Below, piece by piece: positions 1 to 9,494 of a stretch of 64,000 nucleotides of DNA. Below the pieces are notes generated by a model. It did no database searches. It was not told the origin of the DNA and saw nothing but the letters and a program-made list of their open reading frames with translations. A program made the position numbers and the translations under genes. The DNA comes from DASQHW01 sp038209365 (GTDB lineage: Bacteria; Actinomycetota; Acidimicrobiia; IMCC26256; PALSA-610): positions 31,821-95,820 of the forward strand of contig JBBQXS010000015.1 of assembly GCA_038209365.1 (NCBI GenBank). The letters are read 5' to 3'. The first letter of the stretch is position 1; each line of letters opens with the position of its first letter.

Positions 1-251
1 TTGCCGCGGGCGTGGGAGATGCGACGCCCGTGCATGTACGGCTCGGGCTCCGATTCGTACCGCCAGTCGTAGAAGCGGCTGCCGATGGGAAACGACAGCG
101 CGGCCGGCATGTGGATGAACACGTCCCAGGGGTAGTCGGGCCGGCCGGCTTCGAGCACCAGCACCCGCGTCGAGGGATCCTCGCTCAGGCGATTGGCAAG
201 CACGCAGCCGGCGGACCCGCCGCCGACGATGATGAAGTCGTATTGGGTCAC
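1..251 (-). CDS. betA: Choline dehydrogenase (GMC oxidoreductase), N-terminal fragment cut by window edge
   Basis: Only the first 83 residues are inside the window; the family is normally about 540-560 aa. The protein opens with the FAD-binding dinucleotide fold VGGGSAGCVLANRL (residues 9-22), followed by the GMC-type stretch ending in YESEPEPYMHGR, as in BetA-like choline dehydrogenases. BetA oxidises choline to betaine aldehyde and can go on to glycine betaine. The start is GTG at 251, 7 bases after the proX stop, so it is the last visible gene of the minus-strand betaine operon. Choline as substrate is inferred from the neighbouring betaine importer; other GMC alcohol oxidases share this N-terminus. 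Confidence 0.85.
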   Translation of the reverse strand, partial: MTQYDFIIVGGGSAGCVLANRLSEDPSTRVLVLEAGRPDYPWDVFIHMPAALSFPIGSRFYDWRYESEPEPYMHGRRISHARG

Positions 252-258
252 CCGGTCG

Positions 259-1266
259 TCAGGTCAGCCACGCCTTCCACTTCGTCTCGTTGGCGTCGAC
301 CCACTTCTGCGCGGCGGCCTCGATCGTCAAGCCGTCCTGGTTCTTGTATGTCGTGACGGCGTTCTGATCGTCCTCGGTCCAGTTGAACTTCTTGAGGAAG
401 TCGAAGACCGCGGCATTCTTGGTCTCGAGCTTGGCGCTGATGACTTTCTGCAGATGATCCGTCGGGTAGTCGCACGAGTACTTGCCGTCGTTGCCCTGGT
501 TGGCGGCCGACGCGGTGCACGCGGGGGTGATGTCGGGCAGCTTCACGGTGACCAGGTCGTACTTCGAGTTCGCCCATTGCGGGTGGTAGAAGTAGAAGAG
601 CAGGGGCTTCTGGTCTTTGAAGGCCGTGTCGATGCCCGTGATGAGCGCCGCCTCGCCGCCTCCGGTCACGACCTGGAACGGCAGGTCGAGGTTCTTGATG
701 ATGTCGGCGTCGTAGCTGACGTAGCTCGGATCACCGAGCAGGAACTGACCCTTGCTGCCGGTCTCGGCGGTCGCGAAATACTTCGCCGCGGCGTCGGACT
801 TCAACCCCTCCCACGACGTGTACTCGGGGTGCGCGTCCGCGACGAACTTCGGGATGTACCAGCCGATGTGAGCGTCGGGGCCGAGGAGACCGCCGTCGAC
901 CACCGACCTCTTCTGCGTGATGTACGTGTCGATGTCCTTGGCGTGCCCCGACGGCCAGACTTCGAGGTTCGCGTCGATGGTGTCGGAGTCGAGCGCGGGC
1001 CACACCGCGTTCTCGTCGATGTCCCGGAGCTTGACCGTCGTCCCCTGCTTCTCGAGGATGATCTTTGCCACAGCCGCGTTTGCCGCCGAGCCGTCCCACG
1101 GGTTCACCGCGAGCGTCACCGAGCCGCTGAACGTCTTTGCCCCGCCTGCGGCCGTGGTGCCGTTCGTCGAGGTGCCTTTCTTGCTGCTGCTCCCGCACGC
1201 GGTCAACGCCGCCAGGCCAAGCGCGAGGACAACGGCACAAAGGAGGAGCCGCCTGCTGCGGTTCAT
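259..1266 (-). CDS. proX: Glycine betaine/choline ABC transporter substrate-binding lipoprotein
   Basis: 335 aa. Extracytoplasmic receptor that delivers glycine betaine or a similar quaternary amine to the ProVW permease. A lipoprotein signal peptide is visible: RRLLL, a hydrophobic core, then the lipobox LTAC with the lipidated Cys24, and a Ser/Lys/Thr linker. The mature part shows the OpuAC-family pattern, including NPWDGSAAN early and aromatic residues in GWYIPKF and FYFYHPQW, of the kind that form the cation-pi cage for trimethylammonium groups. ATG at 1266 overlaps the permease stop (ATGA). The longer upstream reading frame runs inside the permease gene and is not used. The exact ligand cannot be read from sequence. 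Confidence 0.92.
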   Translation of the reverse strand: MNRSRRLLLCAVVLALGLAALTACGSSSKKGTSTNGTTAAGGAKTFSGSVTLAVNPWDGSAANAAVAKIILEKQGTTVKLRDIDENAVWPALDSDTIDANLEVWPSGHAKDIDTYITQKRSVVDGGLLGPDAHIGWYIPKFVADAHPEYTSWEGLKSDAAAKYFATAETGSKGQFLLGDPSYVSYDADIIKNLDLPFQVVTGGGEAALITGIDTAFKDQKPLLFYFYHPQWANSKYDLVTVKLPDITPACTASAANQGNDGKYSCDYPTDHLQKVISAKLETKNAAVFDFLKKFNWTEDDQNAVTTYKNQDGLTIEAAAQKWVDANETKWKAWLT

Positions 1267-3371
1267 GCTGTCTCCATCTCTAGTTGTTCTTGAACAGTGG
1301 TTCTGCTGGCACGAATGGTTCGTGGGACTTCGCTGCGTCCGCCGACGCCCCGCACTCCTGCGGCCCATCCCTGGGTGATCCGATCGAGCACGACGGCGAG
1401 CGCGACGATCGCCACACCCGCTTCGACACCGAGCCCGAGCTGACTCTTGGTGAGACCGTAGACGACATCGACCCCCAACGCGCCACCTCCGACGAGGCCC
1501 GCGATGATCACGACCGACAGGACCATGAGGATCGTCTGGTTGAGGCCGAGCATGATCGAGCGCCGGGCCAGCGGCAGCTGCACCTTGGTGAGGATCTGCC
1601 AGTTGGTTGCGCCCGTCGACCGGGCCGCCTCGACGGTCTCCGGCGGCACCTCGCGGATCCCGAGCGCGGTGAGCCGGATACCCGGCGGCAACGCGTAGAC
1701 GACCGATGCGATGACGCCCGGGACGCGTCCGACGTTGAACAGACCGATCACCGGGACGAGGTAGACGAACGCGGGCATCACCTGCGCGGCGTCGAGCAGC
1801 GGACGGATCGCCGCGAAGAAACGGTCGCTGCGGCCGGCCACGATGCCGACGGGGAGCGCGATCGCCATTGCGATCACCACCGCGACGAGCACCTGGCTCA
1901 GCGTGTCCATCGTGTCGACCCAGATGCTGCCGCTGGCGGCGCCTTCCGCGTGCAAGCCGGCGACGACGAGCAGCGCGATCGCGCACACCGCCGCCACCCT
2001 GCGATTGGCGGTCGTCACCCACGCCACCGCGGTGATGCCGACCACGACTGCCCACCAGGGCAAATCGACGAGGAAGTCGCGGATCGGATCGAGAAGGTGG
2101 ATCACGGTGAAATCACTCAACGAACCCGTGCCCCCGATGACCGGCACACCGTTGCGCAGGTTGTCCCGGCACCACTCCACCACGTTGTTCACGGGATCGT
2201 GCAGCGAGAAGTTGATCGATGTCGGGAACACGCCCGACGACCAGAGCTTGCCGGCGACGACCGCGAGAAACACCACGAGGCCGCTGGCGATCATCTCGGC
2301 GCGCGCCCGTTCGGGTGTGCGGCCCCGGCGAAACGCGCGCTCGGCGCGCAGCGGCCGCCCCGCGGTCAGGCGGTCGAGCACGATGGCGACGGCAACGATG
2401 GCCAGACCCGCGTCGAATGCCTGCCCGACGTCGAGGTGTTGCAGTCCGGCGAGCACCTCTTGGCCGAGCCCCTCGGCGCCGACGAGCGCGGCGATCACGA
2501 CGATGCCGAGGGCGAGGTTGATGGTCTGGTTGACGCCGAGGAGCAACGCGGGGCGCGCCACCGGAAGCTGGATCTTCCACAGCGACTGGCGGGGGGTCGC
2601 GCCGTGCGCGGTGCCGACCTCGACCATGCGGTCCGGCACGCCGCGCAATCCGTGCACCGTGAGGCGGATCGCGGCGGGCAGGGCGAAGATCACCGTGGCG
2701 ATAACGGCCGGGGGATAGCCGATGTCGAACAACAGCACGCTCGGGAGCAGGTAACAGAAGGCGGGCATGACCTGCATCGCGTCGAGGAGGACCCGCGTGC
2801 GGCGCTCGAACGCCGGCCGCCGCGCGCTCAGGATCCCGAGCGGCAGACCGAGCGCCAGCACGATGGCGACCGACACCAGGATCAGCGCGACCGTGATCAT
2901 GGCGGGTTCCCAAAGGCCGAGCCCGCCGATCACGAAGACTGAGAGCGCGGCGATGCATGCGGCGCGGATCCCCGACACGCGAGCGGCGACGACAACGACC
3001 AGCGCGAGCACACCCGGCCATGTGAGGAAGTGCAAGATGTTGAGGTTCCATTGCACGAGGTTGTGGAGCCAGCGCGCGAGCGGGTCGAAGCCCCAACGGA
3101 ACAACCAGTGGTCTCCGCGGTGCAAGATGATCCACTCTTCGGCGCTGTCGATCCACGGACCGATCCGGAAGTTCCACCACGTCGGGATCGGATCTCCCCA
3201 CACCAGCGCGAGGACCACCGCGAACACGGCGGTCGCGGCCGCGGGTGCCAGCCACCGGGTCCATCGGGCCGCGGGGCGCGGGGGCGGCGCGGGCTCCGGT
3301 CGCACCGTACGCGTTTCGGCTTCGACCTCCGGGAGATCCGGGCCTGCGCTCTGCCTCTGGCCTGTCGTCAT
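1263..3371 (-). CDS. proW: Betaine ABC transporter permease, fused double ProW
   Basis: 702 aa, about twice E. coli ProW. Inner-membrane channel of the importer. It holds two complete BPD-type permease units in tandem. The first has the EAA-loop motif GTAHGATPRQSLWKIQLP and the second has STGATNWQILTKVQLP, each preceded by a matching LLDA-QVMPAF helix. The halves are separated by a short hydrophilic linker and further membrane segments, including AVVVGITAVAWV. A fused dimer would make a pseudo-symmetric pore from one polypeptide. ATG at 3371 overlaps the ProV stop (ATGA) and the 3' end overlaps the proX start. Family assignment is firm; the fusion is seen directly as one open frame. Confidence 0.92.
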   Translation of the reverse strand: MTTGQRQSAGPDLPEVEAETRTVRPEPAPPPRPAARWTRWLAPAAATAVFAVVLALVWGDPIPTWWNFRIGPWIDSAEEWIILHRGDHWLFRWGFDPLARWLHNLVQWNLNILHFLTWPGVLALVVVVAARVSGIRAACIAALSVFVIGGLGLWEPAMITVALILVSVAIVLALGLPLGILSARRPAFERRTRVLLDAMQVMPAFCYLLPSVLLFDIGYPPAVIATVIFALPAAIRLTVHGLRGVPDRMVEVGTAHGATPRQSLWKIQLPVARPALLLGVNQTINLALGIVVIAALVGAEGLGQEVLAGLQHLDVGQAFDAGLAIVAVAIVLDRLTAGRPLRAERAFRRGRTPERARAEMIASGLVVFLAVVAGKLWSSGVFPTSINFSLHDPVNNVVEWCRDNLRNGVPVIGGTGSLSDFTVIHLLDPIRDFLVDLPWWAVVVGITAVAWVTTANRRVAAVCAIALLVVAGLHAEGAASGSIWVDTMDTLSQVLVAVVIAMAIALPVGIVAGRSDRFFAAIRPLLDAAQVMPAFVYLVPVIGLFNVGRVPGVIASVVYALPPGIRLTALGIREVPPETVEAARSTGATNWQILTKVQLPLARRSIMLGLNQTILMVLSVVIIAGLVGGGALGVDVVYGLTKSQLGLGVEAGVAIVALAVVLDRITQGWAAGVRGVGGRSEVPRTIRASRTTVQEQLEMETA

Positions 3372-4420
3372 GCGCGGATGGAGGCCGGGTCCGTGTCGTC
3401 GACGAGCGCACGTAGCACGGAGAGCCGATCGACGGCGCCGCAGACCCGGCCGGCGTCGTCGACCACGGCGATCGGCCGTTCGTTCGCGACGACGATGGGC
3501 AGCAACGCGCTCACCGGCGTCGTATCGGCGACCGCGCCCGCGGTCTCGTCGGCGGGCAACGGGCCCCGCATGATGCCGCCCGCCGTGAGCACCTGTGCGC
3601 GGGGGACGTCACGCACGAAGTCGCGGACATAGTCGTCGATCGGTCGCGCAACCACGGCTTCCGGCGTGTCCAGCTGTACGAACCGGCCGTCGCGCATGAT
3701 CGCGATCTGATCTCCGAGCTTGAGCGCCTCCTGGAGGTCGTGAGTGATGAACACCACAGTCTTCCGGAGCTCATGTTGGATGCGCGCAACCTCGTCCTGC
3801 ATGTCGCGTCGGATCAGCGGGTCGAGTGCGGAGAATGGCTCGTCGAAAAGGAGGATCTCGGGATCGTTGGCGAGCGCGCGCGCCAGCCCGACCCGCTGCT
3901 GCATTCCGCCCGAGAGCTCGTCGGGATAGCTGTCTCCGAGGCCGCCGAGCCCGACGAGGTCGAGCATGTCGCTCGCGCGGGCGTGGCGTTCGGCTTTCGA
4001 TTTTCCTTGCACCTCGAGGCCGAACGCGACGTTGTCGAGCACGCGCCGGTGGGGGAGCAGACCGAAGTGCTGGAAGACCATCGACACGCGGTCGCGGCGC
4101 AAACCCCGGAGCCACTCGGGTGGGCAGTTCGCGATGTCCTCGCCGTCGATGAGCACGTGCCCGGCAGTCATTTCGATGAGACCGCTCAAGCACCGCACGA
4201 GCGTCGACTTGCCCGACCCCGAGAGGCCCATGACAACGAAGACGCATCCTTTGGGCACGTCGAAGCTCACGTCGCGCACGGCGGCGACACAACCGGTGCG
4301 CGCCTCGAGCTCGGCGCGTGGCAGCTCGGCTTCGACCGACCCGACGATACGGTCAGCGCGCGGCCCGAACACCTTCCAGAGCCCGCGGCACGAGATCGTC
4401 GGAATGCCGGTCATCGTCAT
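3368..4420 (-). CDS. proV: Betaine ABC transporter ATP-binding protein
   Basis: 350 aa, cytoplasmic ATPase of the betaine importer. Walker A is GLSGSGKST (about residues 65-73), the signature is LSGGMQQR, and Walker B is ILLFDEPFSALDP, followed by the switch histidine in VVFITHD. The N-terminal extension before the ABC core (GLWKVFGPRADRI) is typical of ProV/OpuAA. The C-terminus carries a CBS-like segment (PVSALLPIVVANERPIAVVDD), which in this family senses ionic strength or nucleotides. The ATG at 4420 overlaps the etfA stop; a second in-frame ATG lies two codons later. The longer upstream frame is inside etfA. Confidence 0.93.
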   Translation of the reverse strand: MTMTGIPTISCRGLWKVFGPRADRIVGSVEAELPRAELEARTGCVAAVRDVSFDVPKGCVFVVMGLSGSGKSTLVRCLSGLIEMTAGHVLIDGEDIANCPPEWLRGLRRDRVSMVFQHFGLLPHRRVLDNVAFGLEVQGKSKAERHARASDMLDLVGLGGLGDSYPDELSGGMQQRVGLARALANDPEILLFDEPFSALDPLIRRDMQDEVARIQHELRKTVVFITHDLQEALKLGDQIAIMRDGRFVQLDTPEAVVARPIDDYVRDFVRDVPRAQVLTAGGIMRGPLPADETAGAVADTTPVSALLPIVVANERPIAVVDDAGRVCGAVDRLSVLRALVDDTDPASIRA

Positions 4421-5400
4421 GCGCGACGCCTGCGCAGCTCTTCGACGATCGCGGGAACGATCTCGTGCAGATCGCCGATGACCGCGTAGTCGGCCTTGGT
4501 CACCATGGGCGCGTCGGGATCGGTGTTGATGGCGAGCACGTGCTTCGCCGCCTGCATGCCCACCCAGTGTTGTATGGCGCCGGAGATCCCGCACGCGATG
4601 TAAAGATCTGGTGCGACGCGCTTGCCCGTCTGGCCGACCTGGTCGGCGTGCGGCCGCCAGCCTTGATTGGTGACGACCCGGGAGCAGCCGACCGCGGCGC
4701 CGAGGAGCCCGGCCAGCGCTTCGATGGCGGCGAAGCCGTCTTCGGAGCCGACGCCGCGCCCGCCGCTCACGACGACGGGCGCGGTCGTGAGGGTGATCCC
4801 TTCAGTGATCTGCACTCGGTCGACGACACGCGTGCGCCCGGATTCGGGCCCGAGCGTCGGGACGAACTCGGTGACGGTCGGCTCCGATGCCGGCACGTCA
4901 GACGGGTCGATCGGAAAGGCGTGCAACGCGCAGCTCAGGATCGGGAGGCGCGCCTCGAGGGTGGCCTCTTCGATGAGGCTGCCGCCCCATCGGATGCGCC
5001 GGATCTGCCACGGCGCCCCGGGGGTGGCGCGCACGACATTGGCCGCGAACGGTTCGTTCGCGATCGCCGCGGTGTGGGCCAATACCTCGTTGCCGCGCTC
5101 GGTCCCGGTCGCGACGATTGCCGAGGGCGACACCGCAGCCGCGAGTTGATGGAGCGCGTCACCCCACGCCTCCGGCGCGTAGTCGTCGAGCTCGGCGTGT
5201 CGCACGTGCCAGATGCTGCCGGCGCCCGGAATCGCGGGCGGTACCTCAGCGCCGATGACGACCGCGGCGACGGGAGCGGCAGGCAGGCACGCGCTCGCGA
5301 ACTTGAGTGCCTGCCGCGCGTCATCATGCATGGTGCCGCGGTCGTGATCGATCAACACCAGGACGGGATCCGTCATCGTTCCCGGTGCTCCGCCGGTCAT
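4417..5400 (-). CDS. etfA: Electron transfer flavoprotein alpha subunit
   Basis: 327 aa. With EtfB it accepts electrons from flavin dehydrogenases and passes them to the quinone pool through ETF:quinone oxidoreductase. The C-terminal FAD domain is clear: VVSGGRGVGSEDGF, then SRVVTNQGWRPHADQVGQTG, APDLYIACGISGAIQH and AINTDPDAPM, all hallmark ETF-alpha blocks. ATG at 5400 overlaps the etfB stop. Immediately downstream of a dimethylglycine-dehydrogenase-like gene, this ETF probably serves that enzyme specifically, as ETF does for dimethylglycine and sarcosine dehydrogenases in mitochondria. That partnership is inferred from gene order. Confidence 0.93.
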   Translation of the reverse strand: MTGGAPGTMTDPVLVLIDHDRGTMHDDARQALKFASACLPAAPVAAVVIGAEVPPAIPGAGSIWHVRHAELDDYAPEAWGDALHQLAAAVSPSAIVATGTERGNEVLAHTAAIANEPFAANVVRATPGAPWQIRRIRWGGSLIEEATLEARLPILSCALHAFPIDPSDVPASEPTVTEFVPTLGPESGRTRVVDRVQITEGITLTTAPVVVSGGRGVGSEDGFAAIEALAGLLGAAVGCSRVVTNQGWRPHADQVGQTGKRVAPDLYIACGISGAIQHWVGMQAAKHVLAINTDPDAPMVTKADYAVIGDLHEIVPAIVEELRRRRA

Positions 5401-6182
5401 GCGAGCCCCAGCTCGTAGAGCAGGTCGACCACCGCGGCGGCGGCATCGGCACCGGTGCCGAGCAGCACCGTCTCGGTGAGCTCGACCGTCGGCGTCTCGA
5501 ACCGCATCATGGTGAGACCGCCGGTCGGCGGTGACGCGTCGATGGTTCGTACGTCGGCCTTCTTCGACCGCAGCCGTCCGGGCAGCGTCGGGTACCGCGG
5601 CAGGTTGATGCCCTCCTTCACGCCGACGACAGCCGGCAGCGCCATCCGGTAGACCTCGAACCCGGCGTCGCACTCACGGCGCGCGGTGAGCACGTCGTCG
5701 TCGACGTCGATCGCCTTGATGCCGTTGACAATCGGCCGACCCAGCGCGCGTGCGACACGGATCCCGACCTGGAAGCCGCCCGAGTCGGCGGACTCGTTGC
5801 CGAAGAGCAGCAGGTCGAACGGGCCGTTCTCAGCCTCGATCTCGCGCACCGTCTCGGCGATCGCGTGCGCGGTGGCCTGCGCGTCGGGATCCTCGCCGTT
5901 TGCGACGAGCTCGTTCGAGACGAGGATCGCGTGGTGCGCGCCGACCGAGATCGAAAGGCGCAACTGTTCCTCTGCCTCGGGCGGGCCTACCGTCAACACG
6001 GTGATGTCGCCGCCGTGCGCCTCGACGAGACGGATCGCCTCCTCGACCGCGCACTCCTCGTGCGGGCTCGTAGTGAAGGCCAGGTTCCTCGCGTCGATCG
6101 CGCGTTCGTCGGAGGTGAGCGTGATCTGTGCGCCGGGCGCGGGCACGCGCTTCACGCACACGAGGATTCGCAGCGCGGACAA
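5397..6182 (-). CDS. etfB: Electron transfer flavoprotein beta subunit
   Basis: 261 aa. Partner of EtfA; binds AMP and takes part in electron bifurcation-free transfer in the classical group. It opens with the ETF-beta signature RILVCVKRVPAPGAQ and carries SPHEECAVEEAIRL, VLTVGPPEAEEQLR and LLFGNESADSGGFQVG. The best start is a TTG at 6182, since no ATG or GTG lies in frame between the previous stop and the conserved ILVCVKR. Translation is probably coupled to the upstream dehydrogenase gene, whose stop is 7 bases away. An internal GTG within LVCVKRV would give a product too short. Confidence 0.92.
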   Translation of the reverse strand: MSALRILVCVKRVPAPGAQITLTSDERAIDARNLAFTTSPHEECAVEEAIRLVEAHGGDITVLTVGPPEAEEQLRLSISVGAHHAILVSNELVANGEDPDAQATAHAIAETVREIEAENGPFDLLLFGNESADSGGFQVGIRVARALGRPIVNGIKAIDVDDDVLTARRECDAGFEVYRMALPAVVGVKEGINLPRYPTLPGRLRSKKADVRTIDASPPTGGLTMMRFETPTVELTETVLLGTGADAAAAVVDLLYELGLA

Positions 6183-6189
6183 CGACGTG

Positions 6190-8697
6190 TCAGCCCTTCA
6201 TGCGCGTGTCGTCGGGGTCGAACAAGGGGCGCGAGCCGGAGACGGCGACACGGACCGGGTAGTCCTCGTTCATGTACCGCACGCGCAACTCGGTCCCGAC
6301 GGCTGCATGCTGCGGTGGAAGGTATGCGAGCAGCAGGTACTTGCCGAGTGACGGGCCCGCGCCCGCCGACGTGACCACCGACGGTCGTCCCTTCGCGTCG
6401 ACGATCCGCGCGCCGTCGACGGTGAGGATGGGTTCGGATCCACACATATAGCGGGCAATGCCGTCGCGCGGTGACTTGTGGTCCTCGACCGTGAGCGTGC
6501 ACAGCACGGCCGCGGGCGCCGCGTCGCGAGCGAGGAGGTATGCCTCCTTGCCGATGAAGTCGGCGGCCTTCACCTTCGGGCGCGCGAGGCCGGCTTCGAC
6601 CGGGGTGTACTCCCCGTCGAGCTCGGCGCCCATGAGCCGGTAGCCCTTCTCCAGTCGTCCGGTCGTGCCGTAGACGCCCGCGCCGACGGCAGTGATGCCG
6701 AACGCCTGGCCCGTCTCCCAGATCCGGTCCCAGATCGGGAGCGCGTGGTCGCTGCTGACGTAGACCTCCCAGCCGTGGTCGCCGATGTACGAGATGCGGA
6801 AGAGGCGGACCGTGATCGAATCGATCAGCACCTCGGCGGTCGAGCCGTAGGGGAGCGCGGCGTCGGTGATGTCGTCGGTCGTCAGTGCTTCCATCAACGC
6901 GCGCGCATTCGGCCCCCACACCCCGATGGTCGAGAACGCGGACGTGCTGTCGACGAAGGACACCAAACCGTCATCGGGGAGGTGCGCGCGGAACCAGTGG
7001 GCGTCGCGCGGCCCGTCGAACGCGCCCGTGACCACGCGGAACGCATCGTCGGCCAGGCGCATGATCGTGAGATCGGACCGGACGCCGCCGCGGGCATCGA
7101 GCAACGGCGTGTACACGGAGCGCCCGACCTTCACGTCGCAGTTGTTCACCGTGAGGTACTGGAGGTAGGCGAGGGAACCGGGCCCGGTGATGTCGAAGAT
7201 CACGAACGGAGCAAGGTCGATCATGCCGACACGTTCGCGCAGCGCGAGGTGCTCCGCGTTCATGATCGGTGACCACCAGCGGGCGTCCCATTCGTGCGGG
7301 CGGTCCGCGATCGCGTAGTGGTCGACGAGCGGGGCATTCTGCTCGTACCAGTGCGGACGTTCCCAACCTCCGGCTTGGAAGTAGACGGCGCCGAGCGCTT
7401 GCGTGCGCGCGTGGTACGGCGCGCAGCGGAGGTTGCGTTCCGATGTCCATTGCTCGCGCGGGTGCACGATGCCGTACGTCTTGTTGTAGTGCTCGGCGCA
7501 GCGGGCACGTACGTGATGGTCGTTGCGCGCGTACGGGTAGAAGCGCGTGATGTCGGAATGATGTGGGTCGAGTTCCGGCGACCCGTGCGTCATCCACTCG
7601 GCGATCATGCGTCCCACGCCCGGCCCCTCCTTGATCCACACGGCGGCAGCCGACCAGAGGTTGGCGACCTCGGCGGTTTCACCGAGCAGCGGGAAGCCGT
7701 CGGGCGTCAATGACAGCAAGCCGTTGATCGCGTACTTCATCTCCGCAGTGGAAAGGATGTCGGGCATCAGCTCGAGCGCCTCTTCGAGCTGTTGGTCGAA
7801 GTCGTCAGCGGTGAACGGCAGCTCGGTCGGCGACAGGCGCGACTCCCGGATCGACGGGATGTCGTCGGCGCGGTGGAAGATCGGCCGGTGCGCGTACGAT
7901 CCGACCTCCATCGAGCCGCCGGTCTGGCGCTCGTACATGAACGTATCCATGTCGCGGACGATCGGGAAGCCGATCTCGTTGCCAGTGGCTTCGAGCTCGG
8001 GGATCGGGCCCACGTCGATCATCTGGTGCACCGCGGGCGTGAGGGGAATCGTTGCGCCGGCCATCGCAGCGATGCGCGGGCTCCATACTCCGGACGCGAT
8101 CACGACGTGCTCCGCTCCGATCCGGCCCTGGTCGGTGAGGACGGCTTGCACGCGTCCGTTCGCGACGTCGATCGCGAGGACTTCGAGACCCGCGAACGTC
8201 TGCAGCACACCGAGCGCCATCGCACGCTCGCGGAAGAGTGTGCCCGCGCGAAGTGAATCGACGACCGAGACGCTCGGGGTGTAGAAGCCGCCGAGGACGA
8301 TGTCGGTGTTGACGAAGGGCAGGAGCTTGCCGACTTCGTCGGGCGTCAGGAGCTCGGCGTCGACACCCCACGCGGTTGCCGACGTCATGCGCCGGCGGAA
8401 CTCCTCGAGCCGTTCGCGTGTGCGCGCGACCTCGATACCGCCGCACGTGACGTTGACGCCCATCGCTTCGTACTGCTTTTGGCTATCGAGCGTCAGCGCG
8501 GCCATCTCGCGGTTGTGGTCGACGGGAAAGATGAAGTTCGACGCGTGTCCGGTAGAGCCTCCGGGGTTGGGCAACGGCCCCTTGTCGATCTGCACGATGT
8601 CACGCCAGCCGAGCTCGGCGAGGTGTCCGACCACCGAGTTCCCGACGATGCCGGAACCGATCACCACGACGCTCGCGGCGGAGGGCAGGTCGCTCAC
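6190..8697 (-). CDS. Dimethylglycine/sarcosine dehydrogenase-like FAD enzyme with GcvT domain
   Basis: 835 aa. Predicted to remove a methyl group oxidatively from dimethylglycine or sarcosine, passing electrons to the adjacent ETF and the one-carbon unit to tetrahydrofolate. The N-terminal DAO domain starts with VVVIGSGIVGNSVVGHL; GGSTGHASNF contains a histidine where this family attaches FAD covalently. A linker (about 370-430, LRCAPYHARTQ) leads into an aminomethyltransferase domain with ITGPGSLAYLQYLT and a GcvT C-terminal domain (GKEAYLLARD). Its length matches mammalian DMGDH without its targeting peptide. The GTG start at 8697 overlaps the IclR stop. DMG versus sarcosine cannot be separated from sequence alone. 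Confidence 0.88.
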   Translation of the reverse strand: MSDLPSAASVVVIGSGIVGNSVVGHLAELGWRDIVQIDKGPLPNPGGSTGHASNFIFPVDHNREMAALTLDSQKQYEAMGVNVTCGGIEVARTRERLEEFRRRMTSATAWGVDAELLTPDEVGKLLPFVNTDIVLGGFYTPSVSVVDSLRAGTLFRERAMALGVLQTFAGLEVLAIDVANGRVQAVLTDQGRIGAEHVVIASGVWSPRIAAMAGATIPLTPAVHQMIDVGPIPELEATGNEIGFPIVRDMDTFMYERQTGGSMEVGSYAHRPIFHRADDIPSIRESRLSPTELPFTADDFDQQLEEALELMPDILSTAEMKYAINGLLSLTPDGFPLLGETAEVANLWSAAAVWIKEGPGVGRMIAEWMTHGSPELDPHHSDITRFYPYARNDHHVRARCAEHYNKTYGIVHPREQWTSERNLRCAPYHARTQALGAVYFQAGGWERPHWYEQNAPLVDHYAIADRPHEWDARWWSPIMNAEHLALRERVGMIDLAPFVIFDITGPGSLAYLQYLTVNNCDVKVGRSVYTPLLDARGGVRSDLTIMRLADDAFRVVTGAFDGPRDAHWFRAHLPDDGLVSFVDSTSAFSTIGVWGPNARALMEALTTDDITDAALPYGSTAEVLIDSITVRLFRISYIGDHGWEVYVSSDHALPIWDRIWETGQAFGITAVGAGVYGTTGRLEKGYRLMGAELDGEYTPVEAGLARPKVKAADFIGKEAYLLARDAAPAAVLCTLTVEDHKSPRDGIARYMCGSEPILTVDGARIVDAKGRPSVVTSAGAGPSLGKYLLLAYLPPQHAAVGTELRVRYMNEDYPVRVAVSGSRPLFDPDDTRMKG

Positions 8698-9491
8698 GTG
8701 TGCGCTCCTCGAGGTGCGTGCGGGCGTCGCACCTTAGGTGCGGATGCGAGCGTCGCGCCGAGCTTGCGCGCCGCGTCGGTGACGTGCGCAGCGATTGTGT
8801 CGGGGTCGCGGTCGCCGGGGAAGCGGTAGGTCGGTCCGTGACAGTGGATCGCCGCAGTCGTGGAGCCCGACGCGTCGACGATCGGTGCTGCGATCGACGT
8901 GATGCCGTCGTCGAACTCGCCGATCGTCCACACGTGACCGGCGCGGCGGATGCTTGCGAGCCGGCGTGTGACGCGGGCGGGTTGGGTCATCGTGCGACGC
9001 GTGAGTCGCGCCAGCGGCCGGGCGAGATAGGCCTCGATCGTGCGTGCCGGCTGGGCTGCGAGGAGCACCAGGCCCGACGACACGACGTGCAGCGGGAGGC
9101 GAACGCCGGTCCAATCGCGCAGTGTGACCTCGTGCGAGGTCTCGACGTGATCGAGGTACACGACCTCGTCGCCGTCGATCACGGAGAGACCGGACGTCTC
9201 GCCCGTGCGCGCGACAAGATCAGCCAGCACGGGTCGCGCCCGCCGCACGAGTGTTGCCGACACGTCGCTCGCGTCCGCGAGCAAACGGATGCCGGCACCG
9301 ATGCCGTACGTGCCCGCGTCGTCGATGCGGACGACCGCGCCGAGCGATTCGAGGGTGGCGAGCATCCGCGCCACGGTGCTCACGGGCAGGTCGACGGCGC
9401 GCGCCACGTCAGTGATGCCGCCCGGCACGCTCGCGACCTGGCGCAGCACTGCGAACGCCCGATCGACCGACTGCACGCTTCCGGTTGCCAC
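8694..9491 (-). CDS. IclR-family transcriptional regulator
   Basis: 265 aa. Winged-helix domain at residues 1-60 (SVQSVDRAFAVLRQV, then the recognition region VSTVARMLATLESLGAV), followed by the IclR effector domain (LADLVARTGETSGLSV, DHVETSHEVT, AAPIVDASGSTTAAI). IclR proteins bind small carboxylates or amines and act as repressors or activators. It sits in the middle of the operon, 3 bases after the methyltransferase gene and overlapping the dehydrogenase start, so it is expected to be co-transcribed and to autoregulate. GTG start at 9491. The effector is unknown; betaine, dimethylglycine or sarcosine are reasonable guesses from context. Confidence 0.92.
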   Translation of the reverse strand: MATGSVQSVDRAFAVLRQVASVPGGITDVARAVDLPVSTVARMLATLESLGAVVRIDDAGTYGIGAGIRLLADASDVSATLVRRARPVLADLVARTGETSGLSVIDGDEVVYLDHVETSHEVTLRDWTGVRLPLHVVSSGLVLLAAQPARTIEAYLARPLARLTRRTMTQPARVTRRLASIRRAGHVWTIGEFDDGITSIAAPIVDASGSTTAAIHCHGPTYRFPGDRDPDTIAAHVTDAARKLGATLASAPKVRRPHAPRGAHT

Positions 9492-9494
9492 GGT

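Noticed and set aside
1284..2942. 552-codon plus-strand frame inside proW
   Set aside because: Asp/His/Arg-rich antisense product; the minus-strand permease is unambiguous.
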